DNA of 64,000 bases from Dyella dinghuensis (GTDB taxonomy: Bacteria; Pseudomonadota; Gammaproteobacteria; Xanthomonadales; Rhodanobacteraceae), in the NCBI RefSeq assembly GCF_003977615.1, contig NZ_RYZR01000002.1, forward strand, positions 1,214 through 65,213, in the 5' to 3' direction. The position numbers and the translations under genes were made by a program. Shown in pieces: positions 9,849-20,400 of the stretch. A model generated the notes under the pieces. The model worked only from the letters and a program-made list of their open reading frames with translations, made no database searches and was not told the DNA's origin. Within the stretch, counting starts at the first letter, position 1, and the number at the start of each line of letters is the position of its first letter.

Positions 9849-11180
9849 CTGTTTGATAGACAAAAGAAAGGCGAACGAGCCGTATTAGTCCTCCCGCATT
9901 CCCGCGGTGAGGGCGATACGGCAGAGCGTGCGGAAGAATTCGTCGAACTGGTGAAGTCCGCTGGCGCAGAAGTGCTGGCGACGATTCCTGCGCGCATCGA
10001 ATCACCGAATCCCCGTTACTACATCGGCACCGGCAAAGCCGAAGAGGTCGCCGAAGCCGTGCGCGCACTCGATGCGGACCTGGTGCTGGTCGACCATCTG
10101 CTCACGCCGGTGCAGGAACGCAACCTCGAGAAGATGCTGAGCACCCGCGTGGTGGATCGCGCCGGGTTGATCCTCGACATCTTTGCGCAGCGCGCCCGTT
10201 CCCACGAAGGCAAGATGGAAGTGGAGCTGGCGCAGCTCAAGCATCTCGCTACGCGATTGGTACGCGGCTGGACGCACTTGGATGCACAGCGCGGCGGTGC
10301 CATCGGCAACCGCGGTCCCGGCGAAACGCAGCTGGAAACCGACCGCCGCCTGCTTGCCGAGCGCGTCAAAATGCTCAGCAAACGGTTGGAAAAAGTGCAG
10401 ACGCAGCGCGTGCAGCAACGTCGCGCGCGTTTGCGCAATACCGTGCCGCGTGTGGCCTTGGTGGGTTACACCAACGCCGGCAAATCCACACTCTTCAACA
10501 AGCTCACGCAGGGTGAGGTGTACGCGGCGGATCAACTGTTCGCCACGCTCGATCCTACCGTGCGCAAGCTCGACGATCTCAGTTGTGGCCCTGCCGTGAT
10601 TGCCGACACCGTCGGCTTCATCCGCGAACTTCCACATGATCTCGTCGCAGCGTTCCGCGGCACGCTAGCCGAAGCGCGCGATGCGGATCTGTTGCTGCAC
10701 GTCAGCGATGCAGCTGACGAAGAACGTGAGCGCCTGCATCGCGTGGTCGATCAGGTGCTGGAAGAAATCGGCGCAGGCGATGTGCCGCAGCTGCAGGTGA
10801 TGAACAAGATCGACCTTGCCGGTGGCGAGCCGCGCATCGTGCGCGATGCGGAAGGCGTGCCGCAGCAAGTGTGGATTTCCGCAGCCACAGGGCAGGGGCT
10901 CGATCTGTTGCGTGATGCGCTCGGCGAAGTACTCGGCGGCGATCGCATTCGCTCCGAACTGCTTTTGCCCTTGTCAGCCGGTCGTCTGCATGCACGACTG
11001 CACGCCGCAGGCGCCATTGCCGACGAAGCGGTGGACGAATACGGCTGGCGCTTGCGCATCGATGCACCACGCAGCGTGCTGGCGCCGCTCACCGGCGGCA
11101 AAGGCCCGGACATCGAGTTGTTGCGCGATCTACTCGGCAACCCCGACGCAGCCATCGACGCTCCCCAGCTAGACCAGTAA
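9849..11180 (+). CDS. hflX: Ribosome-associated GTPase HflX, apparent CTG start
   Basis: HflX is a GTPase that binds and splits stalled 70S ribosomes. The G domain shows GYTNAGKSTLFN (G1), the DPT switch, DTVGFI (G3) and MNKID (G4). The N-terminal domain has RDxTGLILDIFAQRAR-type residues and RGPGETQLETDRR. Homology begins upstream of the first ATG/GTG/TTG codon in frame: the frame reads FDRQKKGERAVLVLPH directly after a CTG at 9849-9851, matching E. coli MFDRYDAGEQAVLV. The frame is closed by the overlapping hfq stop (9840-9842), so the only near-cognate start that keeps this conserved N-terminus is that CTG, giving 443 residues. The first conventional start in frame is GTG at 9951, which would delete 34 conserved codons. 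Close spacing to hfq suggests translational coupling. Confidence 0.93.
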   Translation: MFDRQKKGERAVLVLPHSRGEGDTAERAEEFVELVKSAGAEVLATIPARIESPNPRYYIGTGKAEEVAEAVRALDADLVLVDHLLTPVQERNLEKMLSTRVVDRAGLILDIFAQRARSHEGKMEVELAQLKHLATRLVRGWTHLDAQRGGAIGNRGPGETQLETDRRLLAERVKMLSKRLEKVQTQRVQQRRARLRNTVPRVALVGYTNAGKSTLFNKLTQGEVYAADQLFATLDPTVRKLDDLSCGPAVIADTVGFIRELPHDLVAAFRGTLAEARDADLLLHVSDAADEERERLHRVVDQVLEEIGAGDVPQLQVMNKIDLAGGEPRIVRDAEGVPQQVWISAATGQGLDLLRDALGEVLGGDRIRSELLLPLSAGRLHARLHAAGAIADEAVDEYGWRLRIDAPRSVLAPLTGGKGPDIELLRDLLGNPDAAIDAPQLDQ

Positions 11181-11192
11181 CCCTAAATGCTG

Positions 11193-11500
11193 ACCCTTCT
11201 CCCTCCGGGAGAAGGTGCCGGCAGGCGGATGAGGGTACGACCGGTAGCGAAACCCCACACGCTGACGCAAGCCCCGAACCCTCACCCCAACCCCTCTCCC
11301 GCCGGGAGAGGGGCTAACCACACCCGCTCGTACTTCAATCGTCTTGTTGTGAACCCTTCTCCCTCCGGGAGAAGGTGCCGGCAGGCGGATGAGGGTACGA
11401 CCGGTAGCGAAACCCCACACGCTGACGCAAGCCCGAACCCTCACTCCAACCGCTGTCCCAAGGGAAGAGGGGCTATCACCACCGCTCGTACCTCAACCGT
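11193..11500. repeat. Tandem 160-bp duplication of a hairpin-rich intergenic repeat
   Basis: Two direct copies start at 11193 and 11353, exactly 160 bases apart. The first 82 or so bases are identical; after that the copies drift. Each copy begins with a perfect hairpin (CCTTCTCCC-TCC-GGGAGAAGG at 11195-11215 and 11355-11375), and the first copy also has CCCCTCTCCC-GCC-GGGAGAGGGG at 11291-11313, degraded in the second copy. This resembles REP/BIME-type intergenic repeats of Xanthomonadales. It fills most of the 459-base hflX-hflK gap and probably ends hflX transcripts, leaving hflK to a promoter near 11500. Confidence 0.85.
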
Positions 11501-11639
11501 CTCTGTTAGAATGCGACCGTTTGTGGCCATGCCTTTTCGGCCGCTTGCACGTCTAACGACCCGACACCATGTCCCATTCTGCACAGAGCGTTTTCCGGCC
11601 GTTGTTGCCGGCCTCCCAGCGGCCTCAAGGAGACTGACC

Positions 11640-12725
11640 ATGGCCTGGAACGAACCCGGAAACGGGCAACGCGATCCATGGAACAAGAACAAGCGTAGTT
11701 CCGGTGGCAAATCGGGCATTGAGACCGCACTCAAGGATTCGTTCAAGCGGATCGGCAGGCTTGGCGGTCCGGGCGGCATCTTCACCATCGTCGGGGCCAT
11801 CGTCCTGGCCTGGGTGTTGCTGACCAGCTACGCCGTCATCGGTGCGGGGCAGGTCGGCGTGGTGCAGCGCTTCGGTGCCTATGCGCGCACGGTCGGCCCT
11901 GGCTTTCACTTCAAGCTTCCGACGCCGATCGAAGCGGTCACGCCCGTCGCCACCTCGCGCGTGCGTGCGTTGTCCGATCAGATTCGCATGTTGACCAAGG
12001 ACGAGGACATCGTCGCTGTCGATTTCAACGTGCAATACCAGGTCACCGATCCGCAGAAATACCTGTTCAACACGCGCGACCCGGACGGCACGCTCAACGA
12101 AGCCGCACAGGCCGCCGTGCGCACCGTGATCGGTGCGCAACAGATGGACACCATTCTCACTGGTCAAAGCGACAACGCCGCGGTGGCGCCTACACTGACG
12201 GCGCTTCAGCAGGCCGTGCGCAATCAACTGCAGCACACGCTCGATACGTACAACTGCGGTTTGCAGGTCACCGACGTCAGCTTCCAGACGATTACGCCGC
12301 CGCAGGAAGTGAAAGACGCTTTCGATGACGTCAACGCCGCACGCCAGGATCGCCAGGGTGCGATCGATCAGGCGCGCGCCAACACCAGCCAGGAAATTCC
12401 GCTCGCCAATGGCGATGCGAAGCGTCTTTCCGCCCAGGCCGATGCTTACAAAGCCGAGCGCATCGCCCACGCGCAAGGCGACGTCGAACGCTTCAACCTG
12501 ATCCTGAAGGAATACAAAGCCGCGCCGGATGTCACGCGCCGCCGCTTGTGGCTGGAAACGATGGAGCAGGTGCTCAGCACCAACAACAAAGTCATCGACG
12601 GTTCCGATGGCCGCAGTGTTATCAACGTCACCAACGAACGCGAAACGCCCGCTACCAACCTGCCGGGCGTCGGAACGATCGCACCGCCCGCCAACGATGA
12701 TGCGGACAAAGGAAAGCAGCCATGA
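11640..12725 (+). CDS. hflK: FtsH protease modulator HflK
   Basis: HflK and HflC form a large inner-membrane SPFH/prohibitin cage around FtsH and modulate its proteolysis. This 361-residue protein has a Gly/Asn/Lys-rich cytoplasmic N-terminus starting MAWNEPGNGQ (typical of HflK), one membrane helix at about residues 46-66, then the band-7 domain beginning GQVGVVQRFG. The long Ala/Gln/Arg-rich coiled coil around residues 240-300 is typical of the family. The ATG at 11640 has AAGGAG eight bases upstream. The stop codon overlaps the hflC start (ATGA), so the two subunits are translationally coupled. Confidence 0.96.
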   Translation: MAWNEPGNGQRDPWNKNKRSSGGKSGIETALKDSFKRIGRLGGPGGIFTIVGAIVLAWVLLTSYAVIGAGQVGVVQRFGAYARTVGPGFHFKLPTPIEAVTPVATSRVRALSDQIRMLTKDEDIVAVDFNVQYQVTDPQKYLFNTRDPDGTLNEAAQAAVRTVIGAQQMDTILTGQSDNAAVAPTLTALQQAVRNQLQHTLDTYNCGLQVTDVSFQTITPPQEVKDAFDDVNAARQDRQGAIDQARANTSQEIPLANGDAKRLSAQADAYKAERIAHAQGDVERFNLILKEYKAAPDVTRRRLWLETMEQVLSTNNKVIDGSDGRSVINVTNERETPATNLPGVGTIAPPANDDADKGKQP

Positions 12726-13600
12726 AAACCACCGCTGCCATCATCATCGTGTTGCTCGTCCTGCTTGGCCTCAACAGCCTCTACACCGTGGACGACGGTC
12801 AAACGGTTCTTGTCACGCAGTTCGGCAAAATTCTGCGTACCGACAAGCAGGCGGGTCTGCACGCCAAGGTGCCGTTGGTGCAACAGGCGCTCACGCTCGA
12901 CAACCGCATCCTTGCCTACGACGGTGCACCGGAGCGTTATGCAACATCCGACAAGCAAAGCATCAACGTCGATTACTACGTAAAGTGGCGCATCGATAAC
13001 GCGGCCGACTACTACCGCGCAACCGGCGGCGAAGAGTTGCAAGCAGGACAACGTCTCAGCCCCATCGTCAGCAATACGCTGCGCGATATCGTCAATACGC
13101 ACACCTTGCAGGATCTGGTGGGTGGCGGACAGAACGATCTCACCGCGAACGCTATCCAGCAATCCAACGCACAAGCGCAAAAAACGCTCGGCGTTTCCAT
13201 TGTGGACGTGCGCATCACCGGTATCGAATTCCCGGATGACATCAAAGCGGCCGTCTACAAGCGCATGCAGACCGAACGTCAGCAGCAAGCCGCGACCATT
13301 CGTGCCGATGGCAAGCAGCAGGCCGAAGCGATCAAGGCCGATGCCGACAGCCAGGCGCAGATCATTCGCGCCAATGCGGAAAGCGATGCCGAACGCGTGA
13401 AAGGCGAGGGCGATGCCCAGGCCGCGCAGGTCTATGCGCAAGCCGCTTCGCAAGATCCGGATTTCTTCGACTTCTACCGCAGCTTGGAGGCTTACAAGCA
13501 AGCCTTCGGCGACGGCAGAGGCACCATCATCCTGAAACCCGATTCGGAATTCCTGCGTTACTTCGGCAATCCTTCACCCGCGCCGGCGGGGCGTCGCTGA
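12722..13600 (+). CDS. hflC: FtsH protease modulator HflC
   Basis: HflC is the partner of HflK in the periplasm-facing cage around FtsH. The 292-residue protein starts with a membrane anchor (about residues 5-20, TTAAIIIVLLVLLGLNSLYT), then the SPFH domain beginning DGQTVLVTQFGKILR. It continues with the VDVRITGIEFPDDI segment and a long charged coiled coil (RMQTERQQQA to about residue 240), and ends in FFDFYRSLEAYKQAF, a hallmark of HflC. Start by ATGA overlap with hflK. Confidence 0.96.
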   Translation: MKTTAAIIIVLLVLLGLNSLYTVDDGQTVLVTQFGKILRTDKQAGLHAKVPLVQQALTLDNRILAYDGAPERYATSDKQSINVDYYVKWRIDNAADYYRATGGEELQAGQRLSPIVSNTLRDIVNTHTLQDLVGGGQNDLTANAIQQSNAQAQKTLGVSIVDVRITGIEFPDDIKAAVYKRMQTERQQQAATIRADGKQQAEAIKADADSQAQIIRANAESDAERVKGEGDAQAAQVYAQAASQDPDFFDFYRSLEAYKQAFGDGRGTIILKPDSEFLRYFGNPSPAPAGRR

Positions 13601-13604
13601 CGCC

Positions 13605-13790
13605 ATGCCGCGCGATTTCTACGCTGCGCTTTGCCTTGTGCTGGTCATCGAAGGCCTTGTGCTTTTCGCAGCGCCGAAAGGTTGGCAAAACATGATGCGC
13701 GAGGCTCAGAAGCTGGACCCGCGCACCATACGCATCTTCGGTGCGGCGGCTATCGGCCTGGGTCTGTTAACGCTGCAGTTTGTGCACTAA
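13605..13790 (+). CDS. DUF2065 family small membrane protein (YjeT-like)
   Basis: This 61-residue protein has two hydrophobic helices (about residues 6-23 and 45-60) separated by a short basic stretch with the motif PKGWQNMMREA. Length, sequence pattern and position between hflC and purA match the DUF2065/YjeT family of gammaproteobacteria. No function has been established for the family. It starts four bases after hflC, so it belongs to the hflKC transcript. Confidence 0.88.
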   Translation: MPRDFYAALCLVLVIEGLVLFAAPKGWQNMMREAQKLDPRTIRIFGAAAIGLGLLTLQFVH

Positions 13791-13826
13791 CACTTTTCAC
13801 CGCGCGGTAACCAATGCGCGCGATAG

Positions 13827-15164
<1,338 letters not shown>

Positions 15165-15190
15165 GCCTTAGCCGCATGTGGCATCCCATA

Positions 15191-15221
15191 AGAAGGGCCC
15201 TCTCGCGAGGGCCCTTTTTTT
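15191..15221 (+). terminator. Rho-independent terminator after purA
   Basis: A perfect stem AGGGCCCTC / GAGGGCCCT with a short TCGC-type loop is followed by seven T residues. It lies about 28 bases after the purA stop. Confidence 0.93.
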
Positions 15222-15472
15222 GCCGTGAAAAATGGGGCGTTACGCGCGAGAAATTATTCAGGACCCTTAAGGCCCATAACTTGCTTAATGACTTAACAGC
15301 CTCGCCAACGCCCCGGCGGAAAGCAAGGTTGGCAGGTCCGCGGGCGTTATATATCCCCGCAATTTGCCGATAAGTGTATTTAACAGGACATGGGCTCCGT
15401 TCCACGAATGTGACGCAGAAGGTCCATAAATGCTGCGTCGCATCCGATGCCCCGTTTTAAGGGAGAGGCTTC
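15222..15472. other. Leader region of the membrane diguanylate cyclase
   Basis: This is the remainder of the 308-base gap between purA and the next gene. It is AT-richer than its surroundings around 15250-15300 and 15340-15390, where a promoter is likely. I could not fit a cyclic-di-GMP riboswitch or another known RNA fold. A GGGAGAGG ribosome binding site lies at its end. Confidence 0.4.
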
Positions 15473-16978
15473 TTGCGCGTCGTTTTGCTGCTCGTACTGC
15501 TGCTGATATCCCATCTTGCTCTGGCGAACTGGAGCGGCCATGCGGAAGACGCGTGGCCGCAGTTGACCATGTTGGCGGTGCAGGCGACGGCACTGTGGGC
15601 GGTATTCACGCGCTACCGGCGTAGCCCGGCGCTGATCCGGTTGCCATGGCTGTTGCTGGCGCTGGCCGTCCTGATGCAAGTGCTGTGGGGAAGCACCAAC
15701 CTGCTTACGACGGTACTGGGTGACAAGGGTGGTTACCTGTCCGCACTCGCCACAGTGTTTTCCAGCATGTACCTGATCCCATGCATGTTCATGGTGTCGC
15801 GCTCCTTCGTGCGAGATGAACCCCGCGTCGTGGCCGCGCTGGACCTGGCCATGGCGTGCGTGATCGCGATACTGCTGTATGAGTTCTTCACGCACATGCT
15901 GAGCGGGCCGCTCGCCAAAGATCCCAGCAGTATCTACGTAGTGGTCTACGACGCGGACGCGATCGATTTTTCGCTCGCCATCATGGCCATTCTGCGCTTG
16001 CTGGGTGCGCGCAGTTTTCGCTGGCGTTTCTTTTACTACGCAGCCAGCAGTTATTTGCTGGTCAACGCCATCGTTGCAACCATCTATAACCGCGTAGAAA
16101 TGCAAGGCCTGCCCTGGTGGGCCGGATCGTTGATCGATATTCCTCACGCATTGCTGGCGCTGGTAGCGATACGACAACCGCCGCGCTGGTTGCGCGCTTA
16201 CCATCCGTCGCTGGGCGTATCGCAAACCATCGCATCGTTTGCACCGATCATCCTGTCGATGATGGTCGTCGTACTCGGCTTCAGCGTCACGCGATTCAGC
16301 TTTGTTGTCGGCCTGGTGACGGGCTGCGCATCCGTACTGTTTTACGGCTTGCGCGTGGCATTTATCCAAGCCCGACATATGGACATGCAACGCGCCGGCG
16401 ACTTGAGCGCGTTGCGTCTGGAGCAACAGGTGGGACGCGACCCGCTCACAGGCATCGCCAACCGCGTGACACTCGATACGCGTCTACGCGAAGCCATGCA
16501 GGAAGGACAGCGAACAACCCACTACTGCGCGGTGTTGATGATCGACATCGATTTCTTCAAGCAATACAACGACAGCCTGGGCCACATCGCCGGCGACGCA
16601 TGCCTGGTCAAAGTAGCTTCTGTGTTGAGCAGTCAGCTGCGCGCGCGCGATTCGGTCGCGCGCTACGGCGGCGAGGAATTTGTTGTCGTGCTGATGGATG
16701 CCAATGCGGAGGCTGCCGTCGAAGCAGCAAAGCGCATGACCGGCGCCATCGAACGTTTGAACATCCCGCATCCGCTCAGCCCTTACGAACGGATCACAGT
16801 GAGCATCGGTATCGCCACGCAGGCAGCCGACACTCCCATGGATCCCGTGTTCCTGCTGGAAGAATCCGATCGGGCGCTTTACATGGCGAAGAAAAATGGC
16901 CGGGATCGCGTGGAAGTGGCCGATAAATCAGCGCATGACTTAACGGTGGGCTGGAACAGGTTCGATATAGTCAAATAG
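15473..16978 (+). CDS. Membrane-bound diguanylate cyclase (GGDEF) with multi-helix N-terminal sensor
   Basis: This 501-residue protein has about eight hydrophobic helices in residues 1-300, a short linker (QARHMDMQRAGDLSALRLEQQ) and a C-terminal GGDEF domain starting at RDPLTGIANR. The active site reads GGEEF at residues 399-403. An RxxD inhibitory I-site (R390-D393) lies five residues before it, so the enzyme should make cyclic-di-GMP and be product-inhibited. The start is a TTG: an in-frame stop lies 15 bases upstream, and GGGAGAGG is correctly spaced before the TTG. The N-terminal membrane module has no motif I can name; its signal is unknown. Confidence 0.9.
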   Translation: MRVVLLLVLLLISHLALANWSGHAEDAWPQLTMLAVQATALWAVFTRYRRSPALIRLPWLLLALAVLMQVLWGSTNLLTTVLGDKGGYLSALATVFSSMYLIPCMFMVSRSFVRDEPRVVAALDLAMACVIAILLYEFFTHMLSGPLAKDPSSIYVVVYDADAIDFSLAIMAILRLLGARSFRWRFFYYAASSYLLVNAIVATIYNRVEMQGLPWWAGSLIDIPHALLALVAIRQPPRWLRAYHPSLGVSQTIASFAPIILSMMVVVLGFSVTRFSFVVGLVTGCASVLFYGLRVAFIQARHMDMQRAGDLSALRLEQQVGRDPLTGIANRVTLDTRLREAMQEGQRTTHYCAVLMIDIDFFKQYNDSLGHIAGDACLVKVASVLSSQLRARDSVARYGGEEFVVVLMDANAEAAVEAAKRMTGAIERLNIPHPLSPYERITVSIGIATQAADTPMDPVFLLEESDRALYMAKKNGRDRVEVADKSAHDLTVGWNRFDIVK

Positions 16979-17140
16979 TTTTTCCACACAGTCGACAACT
17001 TGTCGCGGCGCGTGTTGTAAGTGCCTGGATACTTCGCATCGTAGAACGCATCCTTACCGGGCCGCCTAGTGGTCGTGGTCCGCACTTCTTTGCCGTGCCA
17101 GGATTTTGTCGACGGGGCTGGTTCGTAGCAACGGCTGCCG
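16979..17140 (-). pseudogene. Degenerate fragment of an SRAP/DUF159-family (SOS response-associated peptidase-like) gene
   Basis: On the minus strand the translation contains PGKDAFYDAKYPGTYNTRRD and then KLSTVWKN. This closely resembles the RxxGKPAxYDxKYPGTYNARRDNLEGFW block of a divergent SRAP (DUF159, MCYSAQ-type) family known from Xanthomonadales and pseudomonads. Only this block survives; the N-terminal catalytic MC and the C-terminal half are not recognisable on either side. It lies in the 446-base gap between two genes on the other strand, which supports decay. The remaining gap (17141-17424) shows nothing else that I recognise apart from the leader of the next gene. Confidence 0.45.
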
Positions 17141-17424
17141 AGCTTTTCTACGCTGAAGTCACGATGGATATCTAAAAGGCCAGGAATTTGGACGGCCGTT
17201 CTACAAGAAGCTGTAAACGGGCATTTCGACAGAAGTGCGTGAGCAAACGGCGAGAATTTGGTGAGTGCAAATCGCAACTTCCCGCTATAGCGTCTGTGGG
17301 TTCGGTCGCTGAAGAGGGGGCGGCCGCGCAAGACGTCACGAAGGGCTAGTTCGGGAGACGTGAGGACGCATGCGTCCTGCGTGGCCATCGGCGGCGTCTC
17401 TCATTTTCCCTCGGGGAATGTCTC

Positions 17425-20400
17425 ATGTTTATTGAAAGCCGCCATCGGCCATGGTGCATAGCTTTGGCCGTAACGCTGGGGAGTGTGGTATCACCCGTGT
17501 GGTCTGCAGCCACACCACAAGCAACGAATGCTTATCCGGACTATCAGCCGGACAGCCCACGAATCAATGCCGCGATAGACAACAGCAACCTGGTTACCGT
17601 ACAGGGTAGTCGCCCGGCGTTGGCGGTAGCCAAATACGACAAGGGTCCGCTGCCTTCGTCGCAGCTGATTCGCAATGTCACGCTGCTGCTGAAGCGAAGT
17701 GATGAAAAACAGAAGCAGGCAGACGCCTACTCGGCGCAACTGACCAACCCGAGCTCACCCTATTTCCATCATTGGTTGACGCCCGCGCAGATCGGTCAGA
17801 TGTTTGGACCGGCACAGTCGGACGTCAACAAAGTGACGCAATGGATCAAGTCACAGGGCTTGACCGTCACTTCTGTATCGCCGACCGGAATGACCATTCA
17901 CTTCTCCGGCACCGCCGGTGCACTGGGTAACGCATTTCATACCAGCCTGCACAGCTACTCAGTCAACGGTGAGCAGCATTTCGCCAATGCCGGTGCAGAA
18001 CAGATTCCGGCTGCGCTGCAGGCGGTGGTGCAGAATGCGGTTCCATTGCACAACTTCTTTCCGAAGCCGCTCTATCACAACGTCGGATTGGTGAAGAAAG
18101 ACAAGAATAGCGGGCGGTGGCAGACCGCGACGAAGGATGCGTCAGCACCGAATTTCACCGTGCCACCGGGAACGAACTCCGGCACGGCTTATGACGTCGC
18201 ACCGGCGGACTTCAATACGATCTACAACGTCAATCCGCTCTGGCAGCAGGGCACGCCGATTCGCGGTGCGGGACAGACGGTGGTCGTGTTAGAGCAGTCG
18301 GATGTGCTGCCGGGCGATATCCAGACGTTCCGCCAGGCATTCCTGCCAGCCAATGCCACCGGTACGGTGAGCTATATCCATCCGCTTCTCTATCCGGCAG
18401 ATACCAGTTGCCCTGATCCGGGCGAGGTATATCCGGACGAAGGCGAGGCGGCGCTTGATGCGGAGTGGGCCGGTGCGGCCGCACCCGACGCGAACATCGT
18501 GGTGGCATCGTGCAGCGATGCAGGCGGAGCCACGTTTGCCCCGTTCCAGGCGGCGGAAAACATCACTCTTGGTACGGATAGCCGCTTCGCGGTGATGCCG
18601 GCGATCCTGAGCCTGAGCTACGGCGAATGTGAGCCGGAAGGCTTGGTGGATGGCAACGCCAGTTACGCCGGCTTCCTCTGGCAGACAGCCTCGATGGAGG
18701 GCGTGACGGTATTCGTTTCGTCCGGCGACGCGGGTGCAGTGGCGTGCGATCAAGGCTCGGAAGTCTCCTTCCAGGGTACGACGGTAAACGGTTTGGGTTC
18801 CACGCCGTATAACGTTTCGGTGGGCGGTACCGATTTCCATGATCTGAACGAGACGAGCAAGTACTGGACGTCGACCAATCTGCCTCTGGATTCGTCTGCC
18901 ATCAGCTACGTGCCGGAGATGACCTGGAACGACTCGTGCGCAAGCAGCGTCATCTATCCCTTGCTCGGTTTCGGCAGTGCAGTGGAATCCTGCAACAGCC
19001 TTACCCCGGCGCAGCAGCAGGCATTCTTGAATACCGTTGGCGGTGGTGGCGGTGCCAGCACCAACTGGTATCAGCAGCCATGGCAAACAGGTGTGTACGG
19101 CATCAGCAACTACAACTTCCGCACCATGCCGGACGTGTCGTTGTTCGCAGCCAATGGCCTGTTCGGCCACGCGCTGGTGTATTGCATGTCCGATCCGAAC
19201 GTCGGCGGCACGACCTGCGACTACAGCCAGCCCGATGATGTGTATTTCAACAGCGCGGGCGGCACGTCATTCGCCGCGCCTGCGATGGCAGGCGTCCAGG
19301 CGTTGATCAACCAGGCGGTGGGACGGACCGGCGGTAATTACCTGCTTCCCGGCACCGGCAATATTCTGCCGGCGTTGTACTCGATTGCGACCAAGGAATA
19401 CGGCACCAATGGCTCGCCGAACACCGCGATGCTGGCGGCGTGCAACGCCTCCAATGGTGCAGCGATCAATACCCAATGCGTATTCAACGACATCACCGTG
19501 GGCGATAACGCCGAAGTCTGCCTGGCCGGTTCCCGGGATTGCTATTCGGGTGCAGGCGTGGAGCAGTTTGGCATTTCCAGTAACGGTGGCGCGACCACGC
19601 TGGCACCTGCCTGGATGACCAATGCTGGCTACGACAATGCGACCGGCCTGGGTAGCGTCAACGTGACCAACCTGGTCCACGCAGTGGCCAAGTTCTATCA
19701 GCCATTCCAGCGCGGTTACGTAGCTCCGTACGACTTCATGTCCGGATCCAACGGCGTCGGCGATGGATTCAGCGATATAGCGCTGGTGGATCCGGTCAAG
19801 GGCACTCTGACCTCGCTGGGCATGAAGGGGTCGGTGGTTGTGCAGAAAGTGAGCCAGTCGATTGCCCCTGGTTATAGCATCGGTGCCATCGGCAATATTC
19901 TTGGTGACAACGGTGTTGGCCAGCTGGCATGGACCGGCCCGGACAACCGTCTGTATTTGTGGGACGGCAACGGTACCGGTAACTATTTTCCGATGCCGAT
20001 CGGTAACGTTTATGCCGCAGGATGGAAATTGATCGGTTCGGGTACGCCCGATGGCAGCAAGCAATCGCAGCTGTTCTGGTTCAACGCGACGATGCATCAG
20101 TTCGGCTGGTGGAAGGTCGCCTACAACTGGTCCACGTTTACCTATGAAGCGACCATCTCGCCAATCACCACCGTAGCCGCGGATTATGTTCCGACCCTGG
20201 CCGATGTGAACGGTGATGGTTACGCCGATATCGTGTGGACCAGCACGACCGACAACAGCGTCTATGTGTGGATCAATGACCAGCAGGGCGGATTCGTCGA
20301 TCACCGTATCGCCGATCATCCGGCCGGTTTCGTGCTGTTTGGTGCAGGTGATGTCAATGGCGACGGCAATACCGACCTGATCTGGACCAATCCTTCCAGC

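Noticed and set aside
15222-15472. Cyclic-di-GMP riboswitch before the GGDEF gene
   Set aside because: The conserved GEMM core could not be found.
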